Program-made: the position numbers and the translations under genes
NCBI RefSeq assembly: GCF_001548235.1
Contig: NZ_AP014938.1
Coordinates: 930,001 to 994,000, forward strand
Reading direction: 5' to 3'
DNA length: 64,000 nt
Source of the DNA: Rothia mucilaginosa
GTDB taxonomy: Bacteria > Actinomycetota > Actinomycetes > Actinomycetales > Micrococcaceae
Notes under the pieces: model-generated
What the model was told of the DNA's origin: nothing
The model's database searches: none
What the model saw: the letters and a program-made list of their open reading frames with translations, nothing else
Shown here: positions 10,201 to 17,890 of the stretch, in pieces
How positions within the stretch are numbered: position 1 is the stretch's first letter
Layout: each line of letters starts with the position of its first letter

Positions 10201-10296
10201 TGCGGCTGCGCGGCGGAGGGCGGGCTTGCCGCCGGGGATGAAGAGTGCGGGGGTGTGTGTGGTGACCCGTCGTTGGGTCTGCTTCTGAGAGCTCAT
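7291..10296 (-). CDS. Anchored-repeat surface protein with LARTG sorting signal
   Basis: A 1,001-residue exported wall protein. It has an N-terminal signal (ALRRAAAFLSAAALLALAG, about residues 28-46). Two or more copies of the actinobacterial wall repeat TIGR03769 follow: KGHVDAPKAYW near residue 65 with SHTHNTTTF near 222, and HGHLDIQATL near 669 with HAHANWVFSEPG near 815. A Pro/Ser/Glu linker of about 100 residues (552-652) separates them. The C-terminus is a sortase signal: LARTG near 966, a hydrophobic stretch and RSRRRAS. LAxTG is the motif reported for class E sortases, and one is encoded at 52.1-52.9 kb. The start at 10296 has AAAGG five bases upstream; an earlier in-frame ATG at 10311 is less well placed. 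It is divergent from the rest of the transporter locus. The metal link (His-x-His motifs) is inference. Confidence 0.9.
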   Translation of the reverse strand: MSSQKQTQRRVTTHTPALFIPGGKPALRRAAAFLSAAALLALAGAAPSLPAAAGPDDGKIVTTKGHVDAPKAYWDEQNGTFVLMNEANPYKTGADTYELDKTVNWVGKGYSTRDGKSQYTMTLGDSPSLAFLGEPGQTLYMAPHLTYGNQDPIWAGLGASTKVPTERFRDGVFATDILSVEGPGRMELFRYNPDDAPADVYRMLSSSSTGWHSWLLDKGSHTHNTTTFTRPGRYVVTYRTVARSTDGRIISSKPSKLVWQVGGMQPVLGDGTPTAVPTVDRYNAAPVGDLDAAKYVLSVAPHRLDADPAKNKDADDKLSDITFTAANKNLKGTLTLYNNGYFLTDLPVVNGTATWSEMLGSEGSQLQAVFTPDTSDANSAEASRWISHKLTYEPGRSESVYSDDGNGSWPEEIPDQANTVLSTQQYTPTSMDYDVTVTPNGNGFSTVEVRFKDPKVRGFMRGGFYAQDDPVYPYLDLEGSVEDGVARFTFRDESFYKGTALRVKMLTHPDMNASASTTEVAANYEPGTKYTAHGALAPDSAPISDAPKPAPVDPSPSAEPTVAPSAEPSAEPSEAPSEAPTAEPSNVPSVSPSEVPTVPAVPTASAEPSVPAPAPSTPAPSSPAPANPTPSAPAPTSPAPSAQPSTPGTPGNQCVPGQIDGRTKISHGHLDIQATLKDRQLSVGLRDDSGIIDADSTVRPLDSVVWTVSENARRVRTERMADEKLNFMGPVGTAFYGLPQTQQSGLPWPGYNTQDIDYSQLRGPVHLHVVPKVMPEGARFGMFTESLNGADVLLDSTTGKTTIDIDYATHAHANWVFSEPGQYMFDVHYSATLADGTEVNSPVQQLAVAVGKKASDACSFETAVPKDPNAAADDFSGVRRVDSATPGGTAGANQPGSAQSGAAQSGQAGASGAAGDVNAQGSSEGSADGSAGGVYPGGISGGGTGGGSLGQSGVSAASGGVSSQQGGLARTGFGAVSVAVGGALVLGAGTAMVLRSRRRAS

Positions 10297-10337
10297 GACA
10301 ACCTTTCTCATTTTTCTATCCTCTAGGGTAGCTCTTT

Positions 10338-10352
10338 TGCAAATAATTGTCA
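10338..10352. promoter_or_regulatory. Candidate Zur-type operator in divergent promoter
   Basis: TGCAAATAATTGTCA is an imperfect 7-1-7 palindrome resembling actinobacterial Zur boxes (TGAAAATnATTTTCA-like). It lies 42 bases before the 7291-10296 gene start and about 220 before the 10571 gene. Placement between two surface genes of a metal-type ABC locus is what makes it notable. The similarity is judged by eye. Confidence 0.4.
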
Positions 10353-10570
10353 TTTAGAACCTAAGTGAGTATAGTGATTCTCAGAAACACGTGTGCGCCG
10401 AGGCGCACCCAAAAACGCACACTACGTACATCCACAAAGAGAAAAACACGGCAGAGCGCACCCCGAGCCCAAGAGGGAAACCGGCAACAGGCCGCCGGAC
10501 CCAGCACCGGGCAAACCCCGAAAACATCGGGCAACGCGCCAGCCAACGAGCAGTCATCCAAGGAGCCACC

Positions 10571-12901
10571 ATGCAAGGACGCACCAAACCCCTGAGCCTA
10601 CTCAGCGCAACCACCCTCGGATGCACCCTCGCACTCGGGGCACCCCTCGCCCTCCCTCAGGTCGGCACCTTCACCGCCGCGCAGGCACAGGAAAACCAGG
10701 CGCAGGAAAACCAGACCGGCACCCAGGCAGGTACCGAGTCGCGCGGTTACGTCAGCTACGAAGGTGACTACGTCATCGCGGGCGTACACACCGAAATGCT
10801 CAACGCCTTCCTCGACGGCAACCAGTTCACCCTCGGCACCCTCGCAGACACCGGCCCCGGCCAGCAGGGACGATTCAACCCCGCCCGCACCGTCTTCCAC
10901 CTGCCCGACGTCGAGGATGCACACACCAAGGTCGTAGCAGGCTACGACTACATTGCCCCCGAAGGCACCGACATCTTCTACATTCCCTCCACCCGCACCC
11001 GCGGCCTGCTCTACCCCGGCCTCGGTGCGGAAGGAATCCGCCCCGGCGCACTCAAGGACAACACCATCAAACTTGAACTCGTGCGCAGCAGCGTACCCGA
11101 AGGCGGCCGCGCCGAAGTCTTCACCGAATCCGGTCGCGACAACCCGCGCGTCTTCAGCACCAACGACCAGCTCGCACCGCACACCATCACCGCTGGCGGC
11201 CACGAGCACCTCAGCTGGGCATTCACCCGCGAAGGCATCTACCAGCTGACGTTCCGCGCCACCGCAACCCTTGCCGACGGCACCCCGGTCAGCTCCGAGG
11301 CAACCTACACCATCGCCGTGGGCACTAACGCTGAGGACGGCTTCAAGCTCCTGAACGCGCAGAACGCCGCAAAGGAAGCAACCAAGGAAGCCACGAGCGA
11401 GGCAACCACTACCCCCGAGGCGAGCGCCACCGCCACCGAGAGCGCCACCAGCAGCCCCAGCGCATCTACCTCCGCAAGTGCTGAGGCGAGTGCATCTGCT
11501 GAGGCGAGTGCATCCACCGGTATTCGCCGCGTGGATGGATCCGTGAACGGTCAGAATGCCGCGCAGGTGACCGACCCGAACGGCGCGAAGGTAGCGGCAA
11601 ATGGTGAGCAGGCATCCCAGGGTGGATCCGGTGTAACCGCTATCAGCGGCACCGACAACACTAATAACGGCTCCGACAAGGGTGAAAACAAGGGCGGCAA
11701 CTCCCGCAGCAGCGTAAAGGGCTCCAACGCCCAGAACATCAGCGCACCCAGCAACGGCGGCGGCATTACCGGTAGCGGCGTGCTATCCTCCGGTCTGCCC
11801 GGCAGCCTGAACCAGCAGTGCATCGCCACCGAGGTTCCCGCCGAAGATGCCAAGGACTCCAAGGACGCTCAGAAGGACAACAAGCAGAGCAACCAGGCAG
11901 CCCAGGCACCGACCAGCATCCCCACCCTCGCCGTGGTCAACACCGCCGAGCACAGCGGCCGTGAAGAAGTCACCCACGGCCACTTCGACGTAGGCCCGAT
12001 CCTCAACGGCGGCAACCTCACCAGCAGCGTGAAGGACGACCGCACCAGCCCCGCCCGCCACGTCTCCCCCGGCACCCTCGAGTTCGTGCTCAATGACGCC
12101 GCGAAGATCAACCTGCCCGCAGGCATGGAGAACATCGCCCCGGCGGGCACCCCCGTGCACATGATTGGTGCAACCCAGCAGCAGGGCGTGCCCTGGCTCG
12201 GCTGGAGCACCCAGGACCCCGAACTGCTCAAGCAGCTCGACGGCCCCGTCACCATGAGCCTCAACGGTTTTGAGGGCCCCGGCACGATGTCCACCTTCCT
12301 CTCCGGTAACTTCGGTTCCGCCGGTCAGCAGGTCTTCGATTCGCGGAGCGGCGGCTCCTTCCAGGTGCCCGCAAACACCCACCAGCACAGCAACTGGGTG
12401 TTCACCGCTGAGGGACGCTACACCGTGACTATCGGCTGGACTGCACGCCTGAAGAACGGCCAGCAGGTCAGCAGCGAATCGGTTCTGCACTTCACCGTCG
12501 GCAACCCCGATAACGCCCCGGCAAGCAACAACGCACAGGGTGGGGCAGAAACCAAGCAGGACGGCGGCAACGCTAACAACGCTAACGGCGCCAACAACGG
12601 CAGCGAGAAGAGCACCGCAAAGAACCCCGTCAACGGCACCGTCGACGAAGCCACCGGCATCGTTACCAAGCCCGACGGATCCAAGGTGCGCATCGTCGGT
12701 AAGACCGCCTCCGGTGAGGATTGCGCCCTGACCAGCCAGGAACTCGCGAACGCCCAGAAGGCAGCCGCGGCAGGCAAGCTACCGAACACCGGTGTGGTCA
12801 TCGACCCGTTCATGGTCAGCACCTCCATTCTGGCGCTGGCACTCGGTGCCATGATTTTGCGTTCGGCACGCCGAAAGGGCCGCAGCGGTGACACCGCATA
12901 G
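10571..12901 (+). CDS. Anchored-repeat wall protein with LPNTG signal (TIGR03773-like)
   Basis: A 776-residue exported protein with a signal peptide (residues 1-38, cleaved near AQAQEN). A first TIGR03769-type domain ends with GHEHLSWAFTREG near residue 209. A long Ser/Ala/Thr/Glu low-complexity linker covers about 260-465. A second domain starts at GHFDVGPIL (near 470) and ends with THQHSNWVFTAEG (near 603). The C-terminus is LPNTG (near 738), a hydrophobic helix and RSARRKGRS. The frame is open upstream, but AAGGAG at 10559-10564 places the start at 10571. It precedes the substrate-binding gene, overlapping it by 14 bases, so the two are cotranscribed. Known family role: cell-wall partner of the anchored-repeat ABC transporter; its ligand is not established. 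Confidence 0.9.
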   Translation: MQGRTKPLSLLSATTLGCTLALGAPLALPQVGTFTAAQAQENQAQENQTGTQAGTESRGYVSYEGDYVIAGVHTEMLNAFLDGNQFTLGTLADTGPGQQGRFNPARTVFHLPDVEDAHTKVVAGYDYIAPEGTDIFYIPSTRTRGLLYPGLGAEGIRPGALKDNTIKLELVRSSVPEGGRAEVFTESGRDNPRVFSTNDQLAPHTITAGGHEHLSWAFTREGIYQLTFRATATLADGTPVSSEATYTIAVGTNAEDGFKLLNAQNAAKEATKEATSEATTTPEASATATESATSSPSASTSASAEASASAEASASTGIRRVDGSVNGQNAAQVTDPNGAKVAANGEQASQGGSGVTAISGTDNTNNGSDKGENKGGNSRSSVKGSNAQNISAPSNGGGITGSGVLSSGLPGSLNQQCIATEVPAEDAKDSKDAQKDNKQSNQAAQAPTSIPTLAVVNTAEHSGREEVTHGHFDVGPILNGGNLTSSVKDDRTSPARHVSPGTLEFVLNDAAKINLPAGMENIAPAGTPVHMIGATQQQGVPWLGWSTQDPELLKQLDGPVTMSLNGFEGPGTMSTFLSGNFGSAGQQVFDSRSGGSFQVPANTHQHSNWVFTAEGRYTVTIGWTARLKNGQQVSSESVLHFTVGNPDNAPASNNAQGGAETKQDGGNANNANGANNGSEKSTAKNPVNGTVDEATGIVTKPDGSKVRIVGKTASGEDCALTSQELANAQKAAAAGKLPNTGVVIDPFMVSTSILALALGAMILRSARRKGRSGDTA

Positions 12902-14639
12902 CGGGCATACCGGCAACCGCGCACACGCTTATAGTCGGCGTACCGCCCTCACCCTCGCCTCCCGTATTGCGGTGGGTGCGGGGGTGGGGGCTGGTGCCTT
13001 CGCACTGAGCGGATGCGCCAGCACCGTGAACGCCTCCTCCGACCGGATGCGCGTGGTCGCCACGACCCCGATTCTGGCGGACTTGGCGCAGCAGATTGCA
13101 GGAGAGCGTGCCAGCGTGCACTCCCTGGTGCCCGCCGGTGCTGACCCGCACTCGTATGAGCCGAGCCTGCGCGATATCCGCGATGTCGCCTACGCCCGCT
13201 GCGCCCTGACGAACGGTCTGCTGCTGGAGCAGCGTAAGCTCAGCAAAATGGTTGAGGCGAACCTGCCCGCAGGCGTTGTGTCCGTGGCGGTTGCGGAGAA
13301 GATTGAGCAGTACGGCGGCAAGCTCGAAGCCATTGTTGAGGATGCCTCCCTGGACTCCATCTGGCTGGGTTTGCGCGTTGAAGAGGGCGGGCAGAACGAG
13401 TCCGCCCCCGCCGACTCTTCGGATGCAGGCATGCGCTTTGAGGTGCAGAGCGTGCGGGCGCGCACCTCTACCGATTCGTCGAATGCGCAGTTGGCGGCGT
13501 TCATTACGCAGACCTTCGGTGCGGTGGAGATGCTGTGCGATTCGCATGCGCGCGGCGTGAACCTCACCCGTGAGGGGGACACCGCGATCCGTACCGGCGA
13601 TATGGGTTCGCTGGAGCTTCCGTTGCAGGCGCATACGCACCTGTCGTGGGCGTTTAGTGATGCCGGCGAGTACGCCATTGAGCTGAGCGCCACCGCGGTC
13701 AATGCGCCGGAGTCGGTGCGTTCTTCGCGCGGCACCCTGTACTGCGCGGTTGGTCGTGACCCGCAACAGCTGGTGGACCGTCTGGCGAAAGAACAGAACG
13801 TTTCTGCCTCGGACATCAAGGTTCTTTCCGCAGGTCACGCCGATATTACGGCACGCACCGGCGACGGCAGGCTCGTGCTTCGCGCGGATTCCTCCCAGGG
13901 CGCCGTAGAGTACGAACTGAACCGCACCGTGGTCGCGGTTCCCTCCCGCACCCTGCAGGAGGTGCCCGCCGGCGGTAGCTACCGTTTCCTGCGGTCGGGT
14001 GCTTCGGAGCATCGCGGTCAGGTGTACCTGCTGGCGCAGGCCGTTCTGGGCAAGCACGTGCACGGCGAAATTGACCCGCATATTTGGCATTCGGTGCCGA
14101 ACGCAAAGGCGAGCGTGCAGGTCATCCGTGACGCGCTCACCTCCGCCGACCCGGAAGGTGCGAGCGAGTATGCGACCCGCACCGAGCAGGTCATGAAGGA
14201 GCTTGACGCCCTGGACGCTCAGCTGCGTCAGGTGTACGGAGGCCTGCCGGAGTCGGCACGCAACCTGGTCACCACGCACGACGGCTACCGCTACCTGGCG
14301 AGCACCTACGGGTTGCACATTGCCGGTTTTGTGAGTGCCAGCGCCAGCGGTGAGCCGAGCATTCAGCAGCGTCAGCGCCTGCGTCGCACGGTCGAGGATT
14401 TGAAGGTTCCAGCGATTTATCTGGACAAGTCCACGGCGATGCGTTCACCGGTTCTCACGGAGCTGGCTCGGGAGGCTCAAGTGCGTACCGGGGTGCTCTA
14501 TTCGGACACTCTGGATGCGCAGGCTCCTCACTACGCGCAGATGATGCTGGCGAATGCTCACACGATTGCGCTGTGCTCCGGGGCTAGTTCTGGCGGCGAT
14601 TCTTCGGGTGCTAGCTGCTCGGAGGCAAGCACCTCATAA
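12888..14639 (+). CDS. Anchored-repeat ABC transporter substrate-binding lipoprotein (TIGR03772-like)
   Basis: A 583-residue ZnuA/PsaA-type metal-binding lipoprotein with the wall repeat inserted in the middle. The N-terminus has a twin-arginine stretch (SRRTAL, about 17-22) and lipobox LSGC (about 40-43), suggesting Tat export and lipid anchoring. The cluster-9 fold begins with VVATTPILADL, then DPHSYEPS with the first likely His ligand. The inserted repeat includes AHTHLSWAF (near 249) and GHADITA (near 316). The fold resumes with DPHIWHSVPNA (near 397), TTHDGYRYL and YSDTLDA, matching the remaining ligand regions of Zn/Mn-binding proteins. The GTG start at 12888 overlaps the upstream gene. 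The tail is Ser/Gly-rich with two cysteines. Substrate metal is inferred from the family. Confidence 0.9.
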   Translation: MTPHSGHTGNRAHAYSRRTALTLASRIAVGAGVGAGAFALSGCASTVNASSDRMRVVATTPILADLAQQIAGERASVHSLVPAGADPHSYEPSLRDIRDVAYARCALTNGLLLEQRKLSKMVEANLPAGVVSVAVAEKIEQYGGKLEAIVEDASLDSIWLGLRVEEGGQNESAPADSSDAGMRFEVQSVRARTSTDSSNAQLAAFITQTFGAVEMLCDSHARGVNLTREGDTAIRTGDMGSLELPLQAHTHLSWAFSDAGEYAIELSATAVNAPESVRSSRGTLYCAVGRDPQQLVDRLAKEQNVSASDIKVLSAGHADITARTGDGRLVLRADSSQGAVEYELNRTVVAVPSRTLQEVPAGGSYRFLRSGASEHRGQVYLLAQAVLGKHVHGEIDPHIWHSVPNAKASVQVIRDALTSADPEGASEYATRTEQVMKELDALDAQLRQVYGGLPESARNLVTTHDGYRYLASTYGLHIAGFVSASASGEPSIQQRQRLRRTVEDLKVPAIYLDKSTAMRSPVLTELAREAQVRTGVLYSDTLDAQAPHYAQMMLANAHTIALCSGASSGGDSSGASCSEASTS

Positions 14640-14732
14640 CCCGGTTCTGAGCTACCCACAAGCTCATATAGCCGTATTAGCATATAGATAATCTTTCACA
14701 CACCGTTTCGGTCATGATTCTAGGAAGTCCTC

Positions 14733-15818
14733 ATGATGAACTCAACCACCCCCTCCCGTTCCTCACGTAGCCGCGCCCTGCCCGCCCTGGCTCTGGGCGC
14801 CAGCCTCATGCTCGCACTCCTGGGTGTAGCACACGCGGAGACCACCCCGGCAACCGCCGAGAGCGCTTCCGCCCAGCCGAGCGACAGCAACCTCAGCCGC
14901 GGCGAGCGCGCCCTCACCCAGACCCTGTCGGCGGAGCAGCCGGTCGCATCCGGCCGCACCGAAATTTCCGCCGGCCACGTGGATATGGGTCCGCGTTTCA
15001 ATAACGGCAAGTTTGAGCTCATGCTCCACGACGACCACGGCGAAACCCCCGTCTGGCGCAGCCTGGACGAGGTCATCTACCGCGGTAGCGATAAGGCGAT
15101 CCTTGAGGTGCCGAACGACCCGCGCTACTCCTTCGTGGGTGCGCCCGCCGGCTCTAAGGTGTACGTCATTCCGCAGACCGAAACTAAGGGCGTGATCTGG
15201 CCGGGTTGGAACACTCAGGATCCGCAGCTGGTGTCCAAGCTGAACCGCGGCGTGAACCTGACCCTGGAGCAGGTGAGCGGCCCCGGCACGTTCAGCCTGT
15301 ATCTGGAGAACGGCAACTTCTCGGCGCCGCAGGTGCTGTGGTCCTCGACCAAGAGTGAGCCGCAGAAGCTGTGGGTTGAGAAGAACACTCACACCCACGC
15401 GAACTGGGTGTTCACCGCCCCGGGCGAGTACCTGCTGAAGGTCACCGCGAGCGCTGAGCTGTCTGACGGTTCGACCGTCTCTGATACCCGCTACCTGAAG
15501 TTTGCGGTGGGTGATTCTGCGAGCGCTGATGCCCTGTACGCGATGGAAGCGCAGGCTCGCGGTTCTGCATCCTCAGGTTCGGCTTCTGCTACTTCTCAGG
15601 CCGCCGGTACCCAGGCATCCGGTACTCAGGCGTCCGGTTCTTCTTCTGCCTCCGCAGCGAGCGACCAGAGCGGTTACAAGGCAGAGTCCACTATCCCCTG
15701 GGGTGCTATTGCCGCAGGCGTGGCAGCTGTGATTGCCGTGGGCGCGTTCCTTTCGTTCCGTCGCCGCTCCTCCGCGCAGCGTGAGGCGCTGGATGAAGTG
15801 CGCGGTGACCGTTCGTGA
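14733..15818 (+). CDS. Anchored-repeat surface protein, membrane-anchored, no sorting motif
   Basis: A 361-residue exported protein. It has a signal peptide ending near AHAETTP (residue 35), one TIGR03769 domain from GHVDMGPRF (near 82) through VIWPGWNTQDP to THTHANWVFTAPG (near 220), a Ser/Ala/Thr/Gln linker (about 265-315) with repeated AAGTQASGTQASGSSS, and a C-terminal helix (about 325-342) ending FRRRSSAQ. There is no LPxTG-like motif, so it probably stays in the membrane close to the transporter. It overlaps the ATPase gene by four bases (GTGA), indicating translational coupling. AGGAAG lies upstream; ATG at 14733 or 14736 are both possible. Confidence 0.88.
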   Translation: MMNSTTPSRSSRSRALPALALGASLMLALLGVAHAETTPATAESASAQPSDSNLSRGERALTQTLSAEQPVASGRTEISAGHVDMGPRFNNGKFELMLHDDHGETPVWRSLDEVIYRGSDKAILEVPNDPRYSFVGAPAGSKVYVIPQTETKGVIWPGWNTQDPQLVSKLNRGVNLTLEQVSGPGTFSLYLENGNFSAPQVLWSSTKSEPQKLWVEKNTHTHANWVFTAPGEYLLKVTASAELSDGSTVSDTRYLKFAVGDSASADALYAMEAQARGSASSGSASATSQAAGTQASGTQASGSSSASAASDQSGYKAESTIPWGAIAAGVAAVIAVGAFLSFRRRSSAQREALDEVRGDRS

Positions 15819-16711
15819 GCGCATCGGTAACAGCGGGTACTAAGTCATCGGTAAGCTCCGGGCCCGTCCTAGAGATTTCAAACCTGTACGCCGGCTACGC
15901 GCGCCGTTCCATCCTCAAGGATCTGTCCCTGACCCTGGAGCGCGGCGAGTTTGCGGGTCTGATTGGTGCTAATGGTGCCGGTAAGACCACGCTGCTGCGC
16001 ACCATTTTGGGTCTGATTCGCCCGGCGTCCGGTCAGGTTCGGGTGCTGGGTGAGTCGCCGCGTGTGGCGCGTGCGCATATTGGTTATGTGCCGCAGAAGC
16101 ACCAGTTCCAGTGGGATTTTCCACTGACCGTTAAGGACACGGTGATGACCGGTCGCGTGCGTGAGATTGGGTTCTTCCGCCGCCCGGCGAAGAAGGATTG
16201 GGTGCAGGTTTTTTCGGCGATGGAACGCACCGATGTCCTGCACCTGCAGGATGCTTCCATTGCGGAGCTTTCCGGTGGTCAGCGTCAGAGGGTTCTTTTG
16301 GCGCGCGCTTTGGCGGCGAACCCCTCCCTGCTACTGTTGGATGAGCCGTTTACGGGCGTGGACGCGCCGACTCAGACCACTCTGACTCGCCTGTACCGTG
16401 AGTTGGCGGGTGAGGGCATCACGATTCTGATGTCTACGCACGACATGCTGGCGGCGCGTGAGTCCTGCTCACGTCTGTGCGGTGTGCGCGGCAATATTCA
16501 CCTGGATGGTCCGGCGGACTCCTTTAGCCTGGAGCAGCTGCATACGTGGTTGCACGGTCACGATATTGAGGAGGCGCAGGGCCACGCCCGCACGGGCTTC
16601 ACCTGTGCCGGTGGTGCGTTGGATGAGTACGGCCACGAGCTGCCCGATTCCTGTGCTTCTGATCATTCTCTCTCCCCCGCCCATACTGTTTCTACCGGGG
16701 GTGCCCGTTGA
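15815..16711 (+). CDS. Anchored-repeat ABC transporter ATP-binding protein (TIGR03771-like)
   Basis: A 298-residue ABC ATPase of the metal-uptake (ZnuC/MntB) class. Walker A GANGAGKTT is near residue 52, the Q-loop region VPQKHQF near 93, signature LSGGQRQRV near 152, Walker B LLLLDEPF near 174 and switch His in MSTHD. A C-terminal extension of about 50 residues carries His and Cys (GHDIEEAQGHARTGFTCAGG, then HELPDSCASDHS), which is unusual for the class and may sense metal. GTG start at 15815 overlaps the upstream stop; the downstream permease begins in a TTGA overlap. It energises import with the permease at 16708. Confidence 0.93.
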   Translation: MSASVTAGTKSSVSSGPVLEISNLYAGYARRSILKDLSLTLERGEFAGLIGANGAGKTTLLRTILGLIRPASGQVRVLGESPRVARAHIGYVPQKHQFQWDFPLTVKDTVMTGRVREIGFFRRPAKKDWVQVFSAMERTDVLHLQDASIAELSGGQRQRVLLARALAANPSLLLLDEPFTGVDAPTQTTLTRLYRELAGEGITILMSTHDMLAARESCSRLCGVRGNIHLDGPADSFSLEQLHTWLHGHDIEEAQGHARTGFTCAGGALDEYGHELPDSCASDHSLSPAHTVSTGGAR

Positions 16712-17562
16712 TTACTCCTATCGATTTTCTTGCCGACCTGTTCAACCCGTCTCTGGCGTTCCTTCCGCGTGCCCTGGCGGCGGTGCTGCTCGCGTCGGTG
16801 GTGACCGGTGTGGTGGGCTGCCACGTGCTGATGCGCGGCATGGTCTTCATTGGCGATGCGGTGGCGCACTCGGTGTTCCCGGGTCTTGCGGTGGCGTTCG
16901 TACTGGGCGGCAACCTGATGGTGGGCGGTCTGACCGCGGGCGTGGTGACGGCTATTCTGGTGGCTATTTTTAGCCAGAATCAGCGGCTACGCGAGGATTC
17001 CGTGATTGGTATTTTCTTCGCGGCGTCCTTTGCGTTAGGTATTGTGATTATTTCGTTGGCGCCGGGCTATTCGGGGTCGGTACAGGACTTCTTGTTCGGC
17101 TCGATTGTGGGTGTTTCGAATGAGGACATTACCCAGGCGGCGATTATGGGTGCCATTATTCTGCTGGTGCTGTGGCTGTTCCACCGCCAAATTGTGACGG
17201 TCAGCCTGGACCGTGAGAGCGCCCGCGCGATGGGCCTGCCGGTGCTTGCCTTGGATATTGTGCTGTACGTTCTGGTAACCATTTCTGTGGTGCTGGGTTT
17301 GCAGACGCTCGGTAATGTGCTGGTGTTGGCGCTTCTGGTGATTCCGGCGTCGGCAGCCCGCCTGGCGTGCCGCCGACTGGGGTCGATGATGGTGTTCTCG
17401 CCGGTGTTTGGCGGTATCTGCTCGATTGTTGGCCTGTACCTGTCCTGGGCGTTTAACCTGCCGACCGGTGGCACGATTGTGCTGTCGATGGTGGCGGCTT
17501 TTGTGCTGGTGTGGGCGGTGACGGCGGTTCGTTCGCGAGCGCGTGCCCAGCTGAAGAGCTAA
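16708..17562 (+). CDS. Anchored-repeat ABC transporter permease (TIGR03770-like)
   Basis: A 284-residue ABC-3 family permease with about eight hydrophobic helices. It shows the family's N-terminal motif (GCHVLMRGMVFIGDAVAHSV) and the coupling-helix region DRESARAMGLPV near residue 170 that contacts the ATPase. TTG start at 16708 overlaps the ATPase stop. It is the last gene of the operon and is followed by a strong terminator. The family imports Zn, Mn or Fe; which metal is used here cannot be told from sequence. Confidence 0.92.
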   Translation: MITPIDFLADLFNPSLAFLPRALAAVLLASVVTGVVGCHVLMRGMVFIGDAVAHSVFPGLAVAFVLGGNLMVGGLTAGVVTAILVAIFSQNQRLREDSVIGIFFAASFALGIVIISLAPGYSGSVQDFLFGSIVGVSNEDITQAAIMGAIILLVLWLFHRQIVTVSLDRESARAMGLPVLALDIVLYVLVTISVVLGLQTLGNVLVLALLVIPASAARLACRRLGSMMVFSPVFGGICSIVGLYLSWAFNLPTGGTIVLSMVAAFVLVWAVTAVRSRARAQLKS

Positions 17563-17618
17563 ATCCAGTTGAAGAGCTAAGCCCAGCTCAACCTCGACTC
17601 AATCCAACTTTTCTCGAT

Positions 17619-17654
17619 TAAACGCACGAGTAAACGCACGAGTAAACGCACGAG
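17619..17654 (+). repeat. Three tandem copies of a 12-mer (TAAACGCACGAG)
   Basis: Three head-to-tail copies end inside the left arm of the following terminator. Just upstream, the last bases of the permease gene (TGAAGAGCTAA) are also duplicated after the stop. Both look like replication-slippage events. Confidence 0.9.
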
Positions 17655-17695
17655 GCGCATCCCTGTTTGGGGGGGGTGCGCCTCGTGCGTTTTTT
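17648..17695 (+). terminator. Intrinsic terminator of the transporter operon
   Basis: CGCACGAGGCGCA at 17648-17660 pairs with TGCGCCTCGTGCG at 17677-17689, a perfect 13-bp stem followed by six T. The left arm is made partly from the last 12-mer repeat. The 195 bases from here to the dehydrogenase start are AT-rich and must hold its promoter; no operator could be assigned. Confidence 0.95.
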
Positions 17696-17890
17696 ACAGG
17701 TCTTAAATACCCAAAGTGAATCATGTTCATGTTTAAAGAACCAAAAGATACACTCCGCGTAATAAAAGCGCATAATTCAACACGTCGGGTTTAATGAAAA
17801 TACAACCTATCAAATATTTCTTATGGGTTGATACATGTAGTGATAAAGCAGTCACTGCACCCTCATTAGAGCTTCAAAGAAGGAGTCATC

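Noticed and set aside
7813..10326. 837-codon + strand frame opposite the LARTG surface protein
   Set aside because: Antisense shadow caused by GC-rich codon use; no domain, while the minus-strand product has signal peptide, repeats and sorting signal.
12816..14318. 500-codon - strand frame opposite the substrate-binding gene
   Set aside because: Antisense to a recognised lipoprotein; His/Arg/Gly-rich with no domain.
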